A stretch of 64,000 nucleotides of DNA from Pseudomonas khorasanensis (lineage in GTDB: Bacteria; Pseudomonadota; Gammaproteobacteria; Pseudomonadales; Pseudomonadaceae), in contig NZ_JABWQP020000001.1 of the NCBI RefSeq assembly GCF_014268505.2, forward strand, positions 620,001-684,000. Direction: 5' to 3'. The position numbers and the translations under genes were made by a program. The notes under the pieces were generated by a model. That model had not been told where the DNA came from, made no database searches, and saw only the letters and a list, made by a program, of their open reading frames with translations. This document shows positions 43,141-54,000 of this stretch, piece by piece. Every line of letters starts with the position of its first letter. Position 1 is the first letter of the stretch.

Positions 43141-43208
43141 GCGTCCGCTATTGGCCGAAAGCGGCCTCTCATGAGCGGCTGCGTTCGGCCAAAAGCGGCC
43201 GGTCGTGA
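43141..43208. repeat. palindromic intergenic repeat
   Basis: GGCCGAAAGCGGCC at about 43153 and GGCCAAAAGCGGCC further on make a set of short inverted and direct copies. The same core is present in the outer flanks of the IS1182-like element (34669 and 37309). Probably a dispersed palindrome. The 276-bp gap after the ene-reductase gene holds nothing else. Confidence 0.45.
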
Positions 43209-43351
43209 CGTAAGCTGCCCGCCGCGAAGGGCGTGTATGGGTCGAAAGCGATCAGTGCGAAGTTCCAATATCCAGTACGGCATGAGAATCGAAGCCGGCA
43301 GCTTTTGATAGGCTGGTACCCTCACCATGGAAATCCAAAGTTGGGCCCTGC

Positions 43352-43825
43352 ATGAACAGTATTAGCGCAACCATGTTCCGTTCGAAATACACAAAAGCCC
43401 CGCACCCGGTGCTCACGCTTGACTCCATCCCGCTTGGTAGCTGGATCAAAGGGGTCGTCTATGACGGCGCGGGCCTCGACACCACTGAAGGTCTCGTCCC
43501 TGCACAAGGCTGGTTGACCGATGACGATCACTCACGCTATGCATGGCAGATTCTTGAGCCTGCCATGGAAGACTGCTCGACAATTGTTCCGCTACTGGTC
43601 TTTGCGGATGACATGGACTTGAGCTGTACGGTAGCAGTGGTCGAGCAAGTGATATGCCGTGACATTGTCATCTGGGAACGCTTTGGTCGAGCCGTCAATA
43701 CCGTTTCCGGCGTAGTCACTGCGGTTGCCTGGAATGAAATGAATCCGCGAGCGTCATTCCATCGGGGCCAGTTTGAAGAAGCATTGTCAGAATTCAAACG
43801 GCTGACCGAGCATGAGTGGGTCTGA
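43352..43825 (+). CDS. hypothetical protein, 157 residues
   Basis: The protein is acidic overall, with no signal peptide or membrane span. Segments such as LEPAMEDCSTIVPLLVFADD and RAVNTVSGVVTAVAWNEMNP suggest an alpha/beta fold. I do not recognise the family. Size, acidity and setting in a decayed accessory zone are like orphan immunity proteins of polymorphic toxins, but that is only a guess. The start is provisional. Confidence 0.6.
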   Translation: MNSISATMFRSKYTKAPHPVLTLDSIPLGSWIKGVVYDGAGLDTTEGLVPAQGWLTDDDHSRYAWQILEPAMEDCSTIVPLLVFADDMDLSCTVAVVEQVICRDIVIWERFGRAVNTVSGVVTAVAWNEMNPRASFHRGQFEEALSEFKRLTEHEWV

Positions 43826-43908
43826 GCGCCTGCTATCGGCCAATAGAAGTCAGTCACCAGGACATGTGGCTAAGTACGCCCAACACCATCATTTGATTGC
43901 AGAAATGC

Positions 43909-44349
43909 TCAACGCTTTATTCCGCGAGAAAGGTTTCTGCAATCCAATAGCAAATCATCCAGGAATGGATTAATTTCCAGTGATTCCATTAGATCCAGCA
44001 GCTCTGCGGAGGCAGTCCTTATCGGCCGCCACTCGTCATGATCAAATATCAGTCGATCATGACAGTGGAATGCAGCATCGGTAAGGCTATTGCATCGCTC
44101 CCAAATATCTTGCAGCCGTGTATTGATCTGCGCTGGCAACGCGCTGCCACAGATTGAAAGAGCCTCGTTCAATGGAAGGATCATCTCTGACCAGGCTTCA
44201 CATGCAGGGCAATCCGGGATGGTTTTCTGCTGCATATCCGAGGTCAGTGCTAGGAACTCAAGAGCCGGGATTGCCTCGCACACCGCAAGAACTCGCTTGT
44301 ATTCATCTTGGCCGTACCACTCCCACAACGTTGTGGAGAAACCCATCAT
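43909..44349 (-). CDS. hypothetical protein, 146 residues
   Basis: From ATG 44349 (MMGFSTTLWEWYGQDEYKRV), with GGAG four bases before it. Mostly helical and acidic, with a Cys pair in IPDCPACEAW and a C-terminal LDLMESLEINPFLDDLLLD. No known family. It may be an immunity-type or regulatory protein; no partner toxin gene is seen. Confidence 0.55.
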   Translation of the reverse strand: MMGFSTTLWEWYGQDEYKRVLAVCEAIPALEFLALTSDMQQKTIPDCPACEAWSEMILPLNEALSICGSALPAQINTRLQDIWERCNSLTDAAFHCHDRLIFDHDEWRPIRTASAELLDLMESLEINPFLDDLLLDCRNLSRGIKR

Positions 44350-44591
44350 CAAGCTCCAAAAACAATCCAGTCGACCTATTACCATCAGTGGGTGGATTCA
44401 ACTCTATCAGTTCATTCTTGCCTAAGTCGAACGGCTACTTTGGGTCGAAAGACGTCTTTCGGTAAAGACATCGGAACGTCGCGACGCCCCACGCGGACCG
44501 GGTAGCAGCGTGGAGATGGGAATCGCCTGAGTCGTTGCGCGTTTGATAGGTCATCGTCATTCTGGAAGCGACGATTTTTGAGGAGATTGAA

Positions 44592-45002
44592 GTGGACATT
44601 GACCGTCTGTTAAAAAAGCGGCAACTGAACGTGCAAGAGCAAAATGCTCTTGTGGCCCACAGACTCATGGTAACCGCCAAAGCTTGGTTGGCCAGCGGGA
44701 TTCCCCTCGCCTTAAAAAACTATGGGGAGTCGAAAGGCATTAGATGGTCAGAAACCGTCGTACTAGATCTTGAAGTCGACTTTCCCGGTATGCCCAGCCT
44801 TTATGGTCTTTTACTCACTCACGCAGAGCGGTTCATAGAGTTTGAAATTGATACCGATAACACTCATAGGTACGTGGAATCGGTGAGTCAATGGGAGGAT
44901 GTTTCTGCTAATCAGGACTACGCGCCCCGCAAGCGCGGCACTGGAAAGGGCTTCGCAGCAATTGCTCTTCAGGTGAGGCGCGAACTCCTATGCGGCTTGT
45001 AG
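44592..45002 (+). CDS. hypothetical protein, 136 residues
   Basis: GTG start with GGAG six bases upstream. It begins MDIDRLLKKRQLNVQEQNAL, then shows a beta-rich middle (VVLDLEVDFPGMPSLYGLLL, FIEFEIDTDNT). Similar shape to small immunity-type proteins, but no family is recognised. Followed by recombinase and IS remnants. Confidence 0.6.
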   Translation: MDIDRLLKKRQLNVQEQNALVAHRLMVTAKAWLASGIPLALKNYGESKGIRWSETVVLDLEVDFPGMPSLYGLLLTHAERFIEFEIDTDNTHRYVESVSQWEDVSANQDYAPRKRGTGKGFAAIALQVRRELLCGL

Positions 45003-45129
45003 GTGTGAATCACAGAAGCTGAGATTCGATTGTTTATCGGAAGCTGCTTTTGCGCCGATTTCTTCCGGCAACTCGTATCCCCTTTGGGCCGGATAGCGAC
45101 GGTCTGGTATTGACCGTCGCAGTGGATAG

Positions 45130-45963
<834 letters not shown>

Positions 45964-46458
45964 TTAGCCACCTGTTTTGCCTGCGCAATGCCATGGAACC
46001 TCTTCGAACATTCCGCTAGCGGTCAGCATTGCGCCGAGTTCAAAAATTAGCTGCCTATTGAGAGTGGGATGGTCGGCATCTCCGAAAGCGCTCCAAGAGT
46101 CGCTGTCAATTCGGCAAGTTCCAAACTTACTTTCTAGACGGGAGTGAGATGCCCATATGCCATGTTCAGTGGTGTTGACTAAGAATCCCAATGGTACCAA
46201 TACCGTGCGAAGCGCCTCCTGAAACCCAATGTCCGATGGCTGTGCGCAACAAGCCGATACATCGCCGTCGCAAACCCAATAGCAAGCAAAGACACTGGCT
46301 GGCCCGCAGCCTGTATGCCCGCTTAGGGAATATCCACCATCAACCGTCCCTTCCATCAAACCAAGTCCATAGCTCGGCGCGATCCACGGTCGCCCGGGAA
46401 TCGGTCCGCCCAATGTGCGTCCTGTCCGCATTTCCCTGAGTAAGCGTACTGAGAGCAA
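45964..46458 (-). pseudogene. serine-hydrolase/beta-lactamase-like C-terminal remnant
   Basis: The frame contains PIPGRPWIAPSYGLGLMEG, then YSLSGHTGCGPASVFACY, which resembles the late part of serine beta-lactamase-type hydrolases with HTG in place of the KTG triad. The catalytic SxxK part is not present and there is no convincing start. It ends at TAA 45964, two codons before the nuclease fragment. The assignment rests on one motif. Confidence 0.4.
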
Positions 46459-46502
46459 GAGTTTGATCTAGGCTTGAATGACGTCACGCGGAGGAACACA
46501 CC

Positions 46503-46988
46503 ATGTCGCTCGCTCCCGGAAACCTTCTGGCCCTGGCTTTGGGTGCCTTCTTTTGCACAGCCGTGTGTGCACAAGGCGTAGCAGGCACTGATTCCCCACC
46601 GGCAATACTTCCGTTGGAATCGGAGAGTGCGCCAAAACTCATTGCCTACCCGCCGCTTGCCGAGCCGCTCGCCCGGGGGGTAGTCATCATCCAGTTTCGA
46701 ACAGAGCACGCCAGGATCATGCCGGTATTTGGCAAAGCGGCTGTTGAGGTATCACCACGGGTCGGTCACCTTCACGTCACCGTCGATGACTGGAAAGGTA
46801 CATGGGCGCACACCAGTGAAGACCCCATTATCCTGGTCGGACTGACGCCGGGTAATCACAAGGTTCTTCTTGAAGTGGCCGACCCGACTCACAAGATCAT
46901 CACCAGTACGACAGTGAGTTTTGCAGTTCCGGAGAAGAAACCAACGGGCGCTCCCCACACTGACGATGATCACGCAGTGAAACCCTGA
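46503..46988 (+). CDS. secreted DUF6130-like protein
   Basis: 161 residues with a GGAGG site (positions 46490-46494) before ATG 46503. A signal peptide (MSLAPGNLLALALGAFFCTA, cleavage near CAQ-GVA) is followed by a beta-sandwich-like domain with VSPRVGHLHVTVDDWKGTW and VGLTPGNHKVLLEVADPTHK, a pattern I associate with the DUF6130 family. Function unknown; likely periplasmic. It stands alone. Confidence 0.7.
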   Translation: MSLAPGNLLALALGAFFCTAVCAQGVAGTDSPPAILPLESESAPKLIAYPPLAEPLARGVVIIQFRTEHARIMPVFGKAAVEVSPRVGHLHVTVDDWKGTWAHTSEDPIILVGLTPGNHKVLLEVADPTHKIITSTTVSFAVPEKKPTGAPHTDDDHAVKP

Positions 46989-47120
46989 CTTGTCATCTTT
47001 GCTGTGGAGTAAAAGCCTCCATTCTTGAGGTTTACGGCGTTTTGTTCAGGACCTGGAGATTGGCGTAACGAACGGCGGCGAGTCAGTAGGAAATGACCGC
47101 CGCCAGATTGGGGCGAATGC

Positions 47121-47335
47121 TTACTCCACGGGCACGACGTTATCCAGCGCTTGATTAACTGCCAGCTCGCCGAGCATCACCACCTGCGCAATACCCTGCA
47201 GCGTCTTCCGGGCAGACCCTTCGACCAGCCCAATCACATCGCCCAGCATCACCGATGCCGAGCCCAGCGATTCGCTGGCGTTGACCAAGTGTCTGTGGCT
47301 CTGGTTTAAACGAGGCGTTTAGCAGGTCGGGTTTT
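47121..47335 (-). pseudogene. DUF6124-type small protein remnant
   Basis: On the minus strand VNASESLGSASVMLGDVIG, then QVVMLGELAVNQALDNVV and a TAA at 47121. This is the C-terminal motif of DUF6124 proteins common in Pseudomonas. The preceding part (SFKPEPQTL) is in another frame, so one base was lost near 47290, and no start is left. Confidence 0.55.
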
Positions 47336-47363
47336 ACTGAGGTTTGGTGTTGCCTGGGCTGGC

Positions 47364-47392
47364 GTCTTCGCGAGCAGGCTCGCTCCCACAAG
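47364..47392. repeat. REP element
   Basis: CTTCGCGAGCAGGCTCGCTC then CCACA, a single copy of the same palindrome as at 22125-22152, in the gap before the APC permease. Confidence 0.8.
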
Positions 47393-47511
47393 CGGCGCGG
47401 GCGTTGCGTGTCAGTTCGTCCTGTCACACATATTGAACTTTGCTTTAGCCACCATTTCCATTGCTTGAGGTGACTAACATTCAGCGCCGCGCACACCACC
47501 TGAACCAAGGA

Positions 47512-48834
47512 ATGAACGTGACTGTTCCCACTCAAAAGACTTCTCTTCGCCGGGCAATCACTTTCCCGATGCTTTTTCTTTTTATCCTCGGCGATGTTCT
47601 GGGCGCGGGCGTTTATGCTCTTGCCGGAACGATTGCCGGAGAGGTGGGAGGCGCAATCTGGGTGCCGCTGCTGATTGCACTCTTTTTCGCCATGTTGACT
47701 GCCGGCTCTTACGCAGAGCTCGTCACAAAATACCCCCACGCTGGCGCTGCCTCGGTTTTCGCTGAAAAAGCCTTCAACTCACCGCTCATTTCCTTCCTGG
47801 TCGGTTTTTGCATGTTGTCTGCTGCGGTCACCAGCGCCGCGGGTTTATCGCTTGCGTTTGCGGGTGATTACCTCAACGCCTTCGTTGACGTATCGCCACA
47901 GATTGCAGCCCTGGTTTTCCTTTTGGCTATCGGCCTGCTCAACGCGCGGGGCATCAAGGAGTCGCTTGGGGCAAACCTGGTGATGACCGTCATCGAACTG
48001 TCCGGGCTGCTTCTGGTGATCGTGGCCGCTGTCTGGTATTTCCGCACAGGCGAGGCGGATTTGAGCCGAACACTCACGTTCAAGCCTGGAATCAGTCCCA
48101 CGCTTGCCGTGCTGGGTGCAGCATTGCTTGCCTTTTACTCCTTCGTAGGATTCGAGACGTCTGCAAATCTGGCAGAGGAAATCAAAGACGTTCGCAAGGT
48201 TTATCCCCGCGCCCTGTTCGCGGCTTTGCTGACCGCTGGCGTCGTTTACATGGCAGTGGGTGTGGCTGCCTCTTCGGTTTTGCCTACCGAGAAGCTGGTC
48301 GCCACGTCGGCGCCGTTACTGGAGGTTGTGCGAGCGTCAACACTCGACATCCCGCCGACGCTGTTCTCCTTCATCGCACTGATAGCGGTTGCCAACGGTG
48401 CGTTGTTGACCATGATCATGGCCAGTCGATTGACTTACGGAATGGCGAACCTGGGGCTGTTGCCCGGCGTTCTGGGCGCGGTTCTGCCTAAACGGAAAAC
48501 CCCGTGGGCTGCAATCGTCGCTACCACGCTGGTGGCCATTGCCCTGACGCTTACGGGTACGCTGGCAACGCTGGCGCAAACTGTCGTCTTGCTTTTGCTG
48601 TTCGTTTTTCTGAGTACGAATGTGGCCGTGCTCGTCCTTCGTCGCGACAGGGTTGAGGAGGATCATTTTCGCGTCCCGACCTTTGTTCCTGTGCTCGCGA
48701 TCGTGTCGTGTCTGGTGTTGCTCAGTCAGCAGGGTTGGGAGACGTGGTTGCGGGCAGGGGCGTTGATCATCGTGGGGATGTTGTTGCATGCCTGTTCCCG
48801 CATCAAGGTGTCCGCGATCAGTAAGGCCGGTTAA
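47512..48834 (+). CDS. APC-superfamily amino acid/amine permease
   Basis: 440 residues, ATG 47512; a GTG six bases later has better spacing from AAGGA, so the start may be 47518. Twelve membrane spans. The APC hallmark GDVLGAGVYALAGTIAGEVG in TM1 and FYSFVGFETSANLAEEIKDV (the consensus 'fFaF.GfE......EE.knP') in TM6 are clear. The family imports or exchanges amino acids or polyamines. Ligand unknown; monocistronic. Confidence 0.9.
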   Translation: MNVTVPTQKTSLRRAITFPMLFLFILGDVLGAGVYALAGTIAGEVGGAIWVPLLIALFFAMLTAGSYAELVTKYPHAGAASVFAEKAFNSPLISFLVGFCMLSAAVTSAAGLSLAFAGDYLNAFVDVSPQIAALVFLLAIGLLNARGIKESLGANLVMTVIELSGLLLVIVAAVWYFRTGEADLSRTLTFKPGISPTLAVLGAALLAFYSFVGFETSANLAEEIKDVRKVYPRALFAALLTAGVVYMAVGVAASSVLPTEKLVATSAPLLEVVRASTLDIPPTLFSFIALIAVANGALLTMIMASRLTYGMANLGLLPGVLGAVLPKRKTPWAAIVATTLVAIALTLTGTLATLAQTVVLLLLFVFLSTNVAVLVLRRDRVEEDHFRVPTFVPVLAIVSCLVLLSQQGWETWLRAGALIIVGMLLHACSRIKVSAISKAG

Positions 48835-48901
48835 TGCAGCGAGCCCACTGGTCCTTGGCAGACTGGCGGGCTGGAAGATGTGTGTTGTTTGGGCCGGCGT
48901 A

Positions 48902-48926
48902 TTCGTGAGCAGGCTCGCTCCTGCAG
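48902..48926. repeat. degenerate REP element
   Basis: TTCGTGAGCAGGCTCGCTCC, one-base and tail variants of the REP at 47364, between the permease and tetR-like genes. Confidence 0.65.
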
Positions 48927-48995
48927 TGCTGGGTTGGCGATACTCTCAATGCGCAACACGTTGTCAGCTTGCAGTCGGGTGAGTAAGCTGCCGAC

Positions 48996-49622
48996 ATGAA
49001 TCAGACCTCAGTTTCCCCATCCTTTCCCGGCCCGCGTGGTCCAGTCGATCACGACATTCGTGATCAGATTGTCGCGGCGGCCAACGAGCATTTCAGTCAG
49101 TATGGTTACGCCAAAACCACGGTCTCCGATCTGGCCAAGGCTATCGGGTTTTCCAAGGCTTACATCTACAAGTTTTTCGACTCCAAGCAGGCGATAGGCG
49201 AAGCCATTTGTTCCAACTGCCTAGGGCAAATCGTTGCAGCGGTCGAGCTGGCAATCAACGAAGACAACCTGACGCCCACCGAACGTTTCCGCCGACTGGT
49301 AAAAACCGTGATCGCCACGGGTGTGAACCTCTTCTTCAATGACCGAAAGCTCTACGACATCGCGGCTTTCGCGGCGGGTGAGAATTGGCCCAGTGCTCAG
49401 CGCTACGATGCGCAGATCAAGCGCTTCATCACTGACATTGTGCGTGAAGGGCGCGAGGCCGGTGAGTTCGAGCGCAAGACGCCACTGGACGAGACGGTGG
49501 AATCGATTCATCTGGCGCTGCGGCCCTTCGTCAATCCGCTGATGCTTCAACACAACCTGGATTTCATCGAAGTGGCGTCTACGCTGACCTTGAATCTGAT
49601 CCTGCGCAGCCTGATGCCCTGA
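48996..49622 (+). CDS. TetR-family transcriptional regulator
   Basis: 208 residues. HTH at about 25-65: DQIVAAANEHFSQYGYAKTT, VSDLAKAIGFSKAYIYKFF. The C-terminal domain has the pattern of regulators located before RND efflux genes (ERFRRLVKTVIATGVNLFF). It is followed on the same strand by an RND adaptor and pump after 282 bp, so it is the probable regulator of the efflux system. Confidence 0.9.
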   Translation: MNQTSVSPSFPGPRGPVDHDIRDQIVAAANEHFSQYGYAKTTVSDLAKAIGFSKAYIYKFFDSKQAIGEAICSNCLGQIVAAVELAINEDNLTPTERFRRLVKTVIATGVNLFFNDRKLYDIAAFAAGENWPSAQRYDAQIKRFITDIVREGREAGEFERKTPLDETVESIHLALRPFVNPLMLQHNLDFIEVASTLTLNLILRSLMP

Positions 49623-49842
49623 CCCTTCGCTGATCCGGATTCCCGGATCAGCCAATTCAAGATCTCTCCTATCCCTTGGATTTGCGTCAGTGTCGCAGTT
49701 CTTCGCCGCACAAGTGCTGTGACTAAATGCCTATATGGTCACATAACAAATAGTGAGCTGGTGCAGTTCTTGCTGTTTAGCCACACCTTTCAAGGTTTGA
49801 TCTTCATGCGAACGAAGAAAAAGCTCAAATTGGAGGTGACTG

Positions 49843-49871
49843 TTGACGATATCGGTCACAAGACAGAGAAT
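49843..49871 (+). promoter_or_regulatory. candidate promoter of the RND operon
   Basis: TTGACG, 17 bp, then GAGAAT. It lies 34 bp before the adaptor ATG. Spacing is ideal and the -35 is good; the -10 is poor. A 28-codon frame at 49807-49893 crosses it and has no clear ribosome site. Confidence 0.4.
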
Positions 49872-49904
49872 ATGATGATCATCCTATTTTAGTGAAGGAC
49901 ATCC

Positions 49905-51014
49905 ATGCGCCGTCTCCGACCTTTCCCCCTCGCGGTCTGTTTACTGCCCTTGACCCTGGCGGCGTGCGGCGATTCGTCCACCGTGCAAGATCCGCGTACG
50001 CAGGCGCCCTTTGTGAGGTCGGCTGCCGTGCAGCCTGCGGAGCAAGGTTCACGCTCTTTCACCGGTGTCGTGGCGGCGCGCGTTCAGGGCGACCTGGGCT
50101 TTCGCGTATCGGGCAAGGTGCTTGAGCGTCTGGTGGATACCGGTCAAACGGTCAAACGCGGCCAGCCGTTGATGCGTCTCGACCCGATCGACCTCGGGCT
50201 TCAGGCGCGAGCGCAACAAGAAGCCGTCACCGCGGCGCGCGCCCGAGCCAAACAGACAGCCAATGACGAAGCGCGAAACCGCGTCCTCGTCGCCGCCGGC
50301 GCTATCTCGGCATCGGCGTACGATCAGTTCAAGGCCGCCGACGACGCCGCCAAGGCACAACTGAGCGCCGCTGTCGCGCAAGCGGACGTTGCGCGCAACG
50401 CTTCTGGTTACGCGGTACTGGCGGCGGATGCCGACGGTGTGGTGGTGGAAACACTGGTCGAGCCGGGGCAAGTCGTCAGCCCGGGACAACCCGTTGTTCG
50501 GCTGGCGCGGGCCGGCCAGCGTGAAGCCATCGTCCATCTGCCGGAGACCTTGCGCCCCGCAGCAGGCTCCACTGCTCAGGCAAAACTGTATGGCGATACG
50601 TCCGGTGCCGTTACCGCAAAACTGCGGCTGCTTTCAGACTCGGCCGACCGCACGACGCGCACCTTCGAGGCGCGCTATGTGCTCGAAGGCAAGTTAGCCA
50701 ATGCACCGATCGGCTCGACCGTCACCGTAGATATCGCCCACGGTTCTGCGCCACAACAGGCCTTGAAGGTGCCCATCGCTGCGGTCTACGACTCCGGCAG
50801 AGGCCCTGGCGTGTGGGCCATCGCCGGAACGCCCGCCAAAGTGACCTGGCGCCCCGTCGAGATCCTGGGGTTGAGCGATGATTCGGCCCGCGTCGTCGGC
50901 GAACTCAGTATCGGCGAGCAGATTATTGCTTTGGGCGCGCATCTGCTGCGCGACGGTGAGGAAGTCCGATTGCTTGCGCGCGATGCCGCCCAGGTTGCCG
51001 GGAGCCGTCCATGA
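49905..51014 (+). CDS. RND efflux periplasmic adaptor, lipoprotein
   Basis: 369 residues. A lipobox LTLAAC (Cys21) anchors it in the inner membrane. Then GVVAARVQGDLGFRVSGKVL (first lipoyl half), VDTGQTVKRGQPLMRLDPID, a helical hairpin (about 100-140), and the second lipoyl half VVVETLVEPGQVVSPGQPVV. Membrane fusion protein of an RND tripartite pump. Its TGA overlaps the ATG of the pump gene (ATGA). Confidence 0.92.
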   Translation: MRRLRPFPLAVCLLPLTLAACGDSSTVQDPRTQAPFVRSAAVQPAEQGSRSFTGVVAARVQGDLGFRVSGKVLERLVDTGQTVKRGQPLMRLDPIDLGLQARAQQEAVTAARARAKQTANDEARNRVLVAAGAISASAYDQFKAADDAAKAQLSAAVAQADVARNASGYAVLAADADGVVVETLVEPGQVVSPGQPVVRLARAGQREAIVHLPETLRPAAGSTAQAKLYGDTSGAVTAKLRLLSDSADRTTRTFEARYVLEGKLANAPIGSTVTVDIAHGSAPQQALKVPIAAVYDSGRGPGVWAIAGTPAKVTWRPVEILGLSDDSARVVGELSIGEQIIALGAHLLRDGEEVRLLARDAAQVAGSRP

Positions 51015-54000
51015 GCGAGGGCCGGTTCAACCTTTCCGCCATCGCCGTTCGCCAACGGGCGATCACGGTGTTTCTGATTTTTCTGATCGCCGTTGCAGGC
51101 GTCCTGTCGTTCTTCAAATTGGGGCGGGCCGAGGATCCGCCGTTTACGGTGAAGCAGCTGACAGTCATTACTGCATGGCCGGGTGCGACCGCGCGGGAGA
51201 TGCAGGACCAGGTCGCCGAACCTCTCGAAAAGCGTTTGCAGGAACTGAAGTGGTACGACCGCTCGGAAACCTACACGCGCCCCGGGCTCGCGTTCACTGT
51301 TGTCTCTTTGCTCGACAGGACACCGCCATCGCAGGTGCAGGAAGAGTTCTATCAGGCGCGCAAGAAGCTCGACGATGAGGCGATCAAGCTGCCGGCGGGT
51401 GTCATTGGGCCGATGATCAACGACGAGTTTTCCGACGTGACGTTCGCGCTGTTCGCCTTGAAAGCCAAGGGCGAACCGCAGCGATTGCTGGTACGGGACG
51501 CGGAAACATTACGCCAACGCCTGTTGCATGTGCCGGGCGTCAAGAAGGTCAACATCATCGGTGAACAGGCCGAACGGATATTCGTATCGTTTTCTCATGA
51601 CCGGTTGGCGACCCTGGGCCTGTCACCGCAAGACATCTTCGCCGCACTGAATAATCAGAACGTGCTGACGCCCGCCGGGTCGGTCGAAACCAAAGGGCCG
51701 GAGGTTTTTCTGCGTGTTGATGGTGCGTTGGACACGTTGCAGAAAATTCGCGACACGCCTGTTGTCGCGCAAGAGCGAACACTCACGCTCTCTGACGTGG
51801 CCACGGTCGAGCGTGGCTACGAAGACCCGGCGACCTTTCTGGTGCGCAACAACGCAGAGGAGGCCTTGTTGCTCGGCGTGGTGATGCGAGAGGGCTGGAA
51901 CGGTCTCGATCTGGGTAAGGCGCTTGATGCAGAAACAGTCCGGATCAACGAGGAAATGCCTCTTGGCATGACCCTTTCGAAAGTGACCGATCAGGCCGTG
52001 AATATCGACTCGGCCGTCGGCGAATTCATGGTCAAGTTTTTTGTCGCGCTGCTGGTGGTCATGCTCGTGTGCTTTCTCAGCATGGGCTGGCGTGTCGGCG
52101 TTGTGGTCGCAGCGGCGGTGCCGTTGACCTTGGCGATCGTGTTTGTAGTGATGGCAGCCACCGGCAAGAATTTTGACCGCATTACCCTCGGGTCGCTGAT
52201 TCTGGCGCTTGGATTGCTGGTCGATGACGCCATCATCGCCATCGAAATGATGGTCGTGAAAATGGAGGAGGGCTACGACCGTATCAAGGCTTCGGCCTAT
52301 GCATGGAGCCACACGGCGGCACCGATGCTGGCCGGTACGCTGGTGACGGCGATAGGTTTTTTGCCCAACGGTTTCGCCCAGTCCACGGCGGGTGAGTACA
52401 CCAGCAACATGTTCTGGATTGTCGGCATCGCGCTGATCGCTTCATGGGTTGTCGCCGTGGCATTCACGCCGTACCTGGGCGTGAAGCTGCTACCGGACAT
52501 CAAGAAGGTTGAAGGCGGGCATGCGGCTATCTACGACACGCCGCGCTACAACCGTTTCCGCCGGATTCTGGCCTGGGTCATCACGCGCAAATGGCTGGTG
52601 GCGGGCATGGTTGTCGCACTGTTTGTCGTAGCCATTCCAGGCATGGGGCTGGTCAAGAAGCAGTTTTTCCCAACCTCCGACCGTCCCGAAGTGATGATCG
52701 AGGTACAGATGCCTTACGGGACTTCGATCGAGCAGACCAGTGCTGCTTCAGCCAAGGTCGAGGCCTGGCTGCAACAGCAGGAGGAGGCGCAAATCGTTAC
52801 GGCCTATATCGGGCAGGGGGCACCACGGTTTTTCCTGGCAATGGCGCCGGAGCTGCCGGATCCATCGTTCGCCAAGATCGTCGTGCTGACGGAGAGCCAG
52901 CAAGCGCGCGACACCCTCAAGTTGCGTTTGCGCGAGGCGGTGGCCGAAGGGCTTGCCCCGGAGGCCCGTGTACGAGCGACGCAGATTGTGTTCGGTCCTT
53001 ACTCGCCATTCCCGGTGGCCTATCGAGTGATGGGGCCTGATCCAGTGAAATTGCGCGACATCGCAGAACAGGTCAGGGCTGTGATGCAAGACAGTCCGAT
53101 GATGAGAACCGTCAACACGGACTGGGGGCCGCTGACACCGACGTTGCATTTCGATCTGAATCAGGATCGCCTGCAGGCGGTGGGGCTTACTTCGAATGCC
53201 GTGGCGCAGCAACTGCAGTTTTTGCTGTCGGGCGTCCCCATTACAGCGGTTCGTGAGGACATCCGCTCAGTGCTGGTGGTTGGCCGTGCAGCGGGCAACA
53301 TCCGCCTGGACCCGGCACAAATCGAAGGCTTCACCTTGGTCGGTGCGGCGGGGCAGCGAATCCCGTTGTCGCAGATCGGGCAGGTCGAAGTGCGCATGGA
53401 AGACCCGATCCTGCGGCGCCGTGATCGCACGCCAACCATCACGGTGCGCGGCGACATTGCCGAAGGCTTGCAGCCGCCGGATGTGTCAGGCGTGATCATC
53501 CAGCAGTTGCAGCCGATCATCGAGAAACTCCCTTCCGGTTACCGGATTGAACAGGCGGGCGCGATCGAGGAATCCGGCAAGGCGGGCAAAGCGATTTTGC
53601 CGCTGCTGCCGATCATGATTGCCATGACGCTGCTCATCATCATTGTGCAGGTGCGCTCGATCTCGGCCATGATCATGGTCTTCCTCACGTCGCCATTGGG
53701 CCTGATCGGTGTTGTGCCAACGCTGCTGCTCTTCAATCAGCCGTTCGGCATCAATGCGCTGGTCGGGTTGATTGCGCTGTCGGGGATTCTGATGCGTAAC
53801 ACGCTGATCCTGATCGGGCAGATTCACCACAACGAGCAGGAAGGGCTGGCGCCGTTTCACGCCGTGGTCGAGGCCACGGTGCAACGCGCCCGACCGGTGT
53901 TGCTGACCGCGCTGGCGGCGATTCTGGCGTTCATTCCGCTGACGCACTCGGTGTTCTGGGGGACGCTGGCCTACACGCTTATTGGCGGCACGTTTGTGGG

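Noticed and set aside
43141..43208. Possible CRISPR-like repeat set
   Set aside because: Copies are short, irregular and palindromic, without spacers of constant length and without cas genes nearby.
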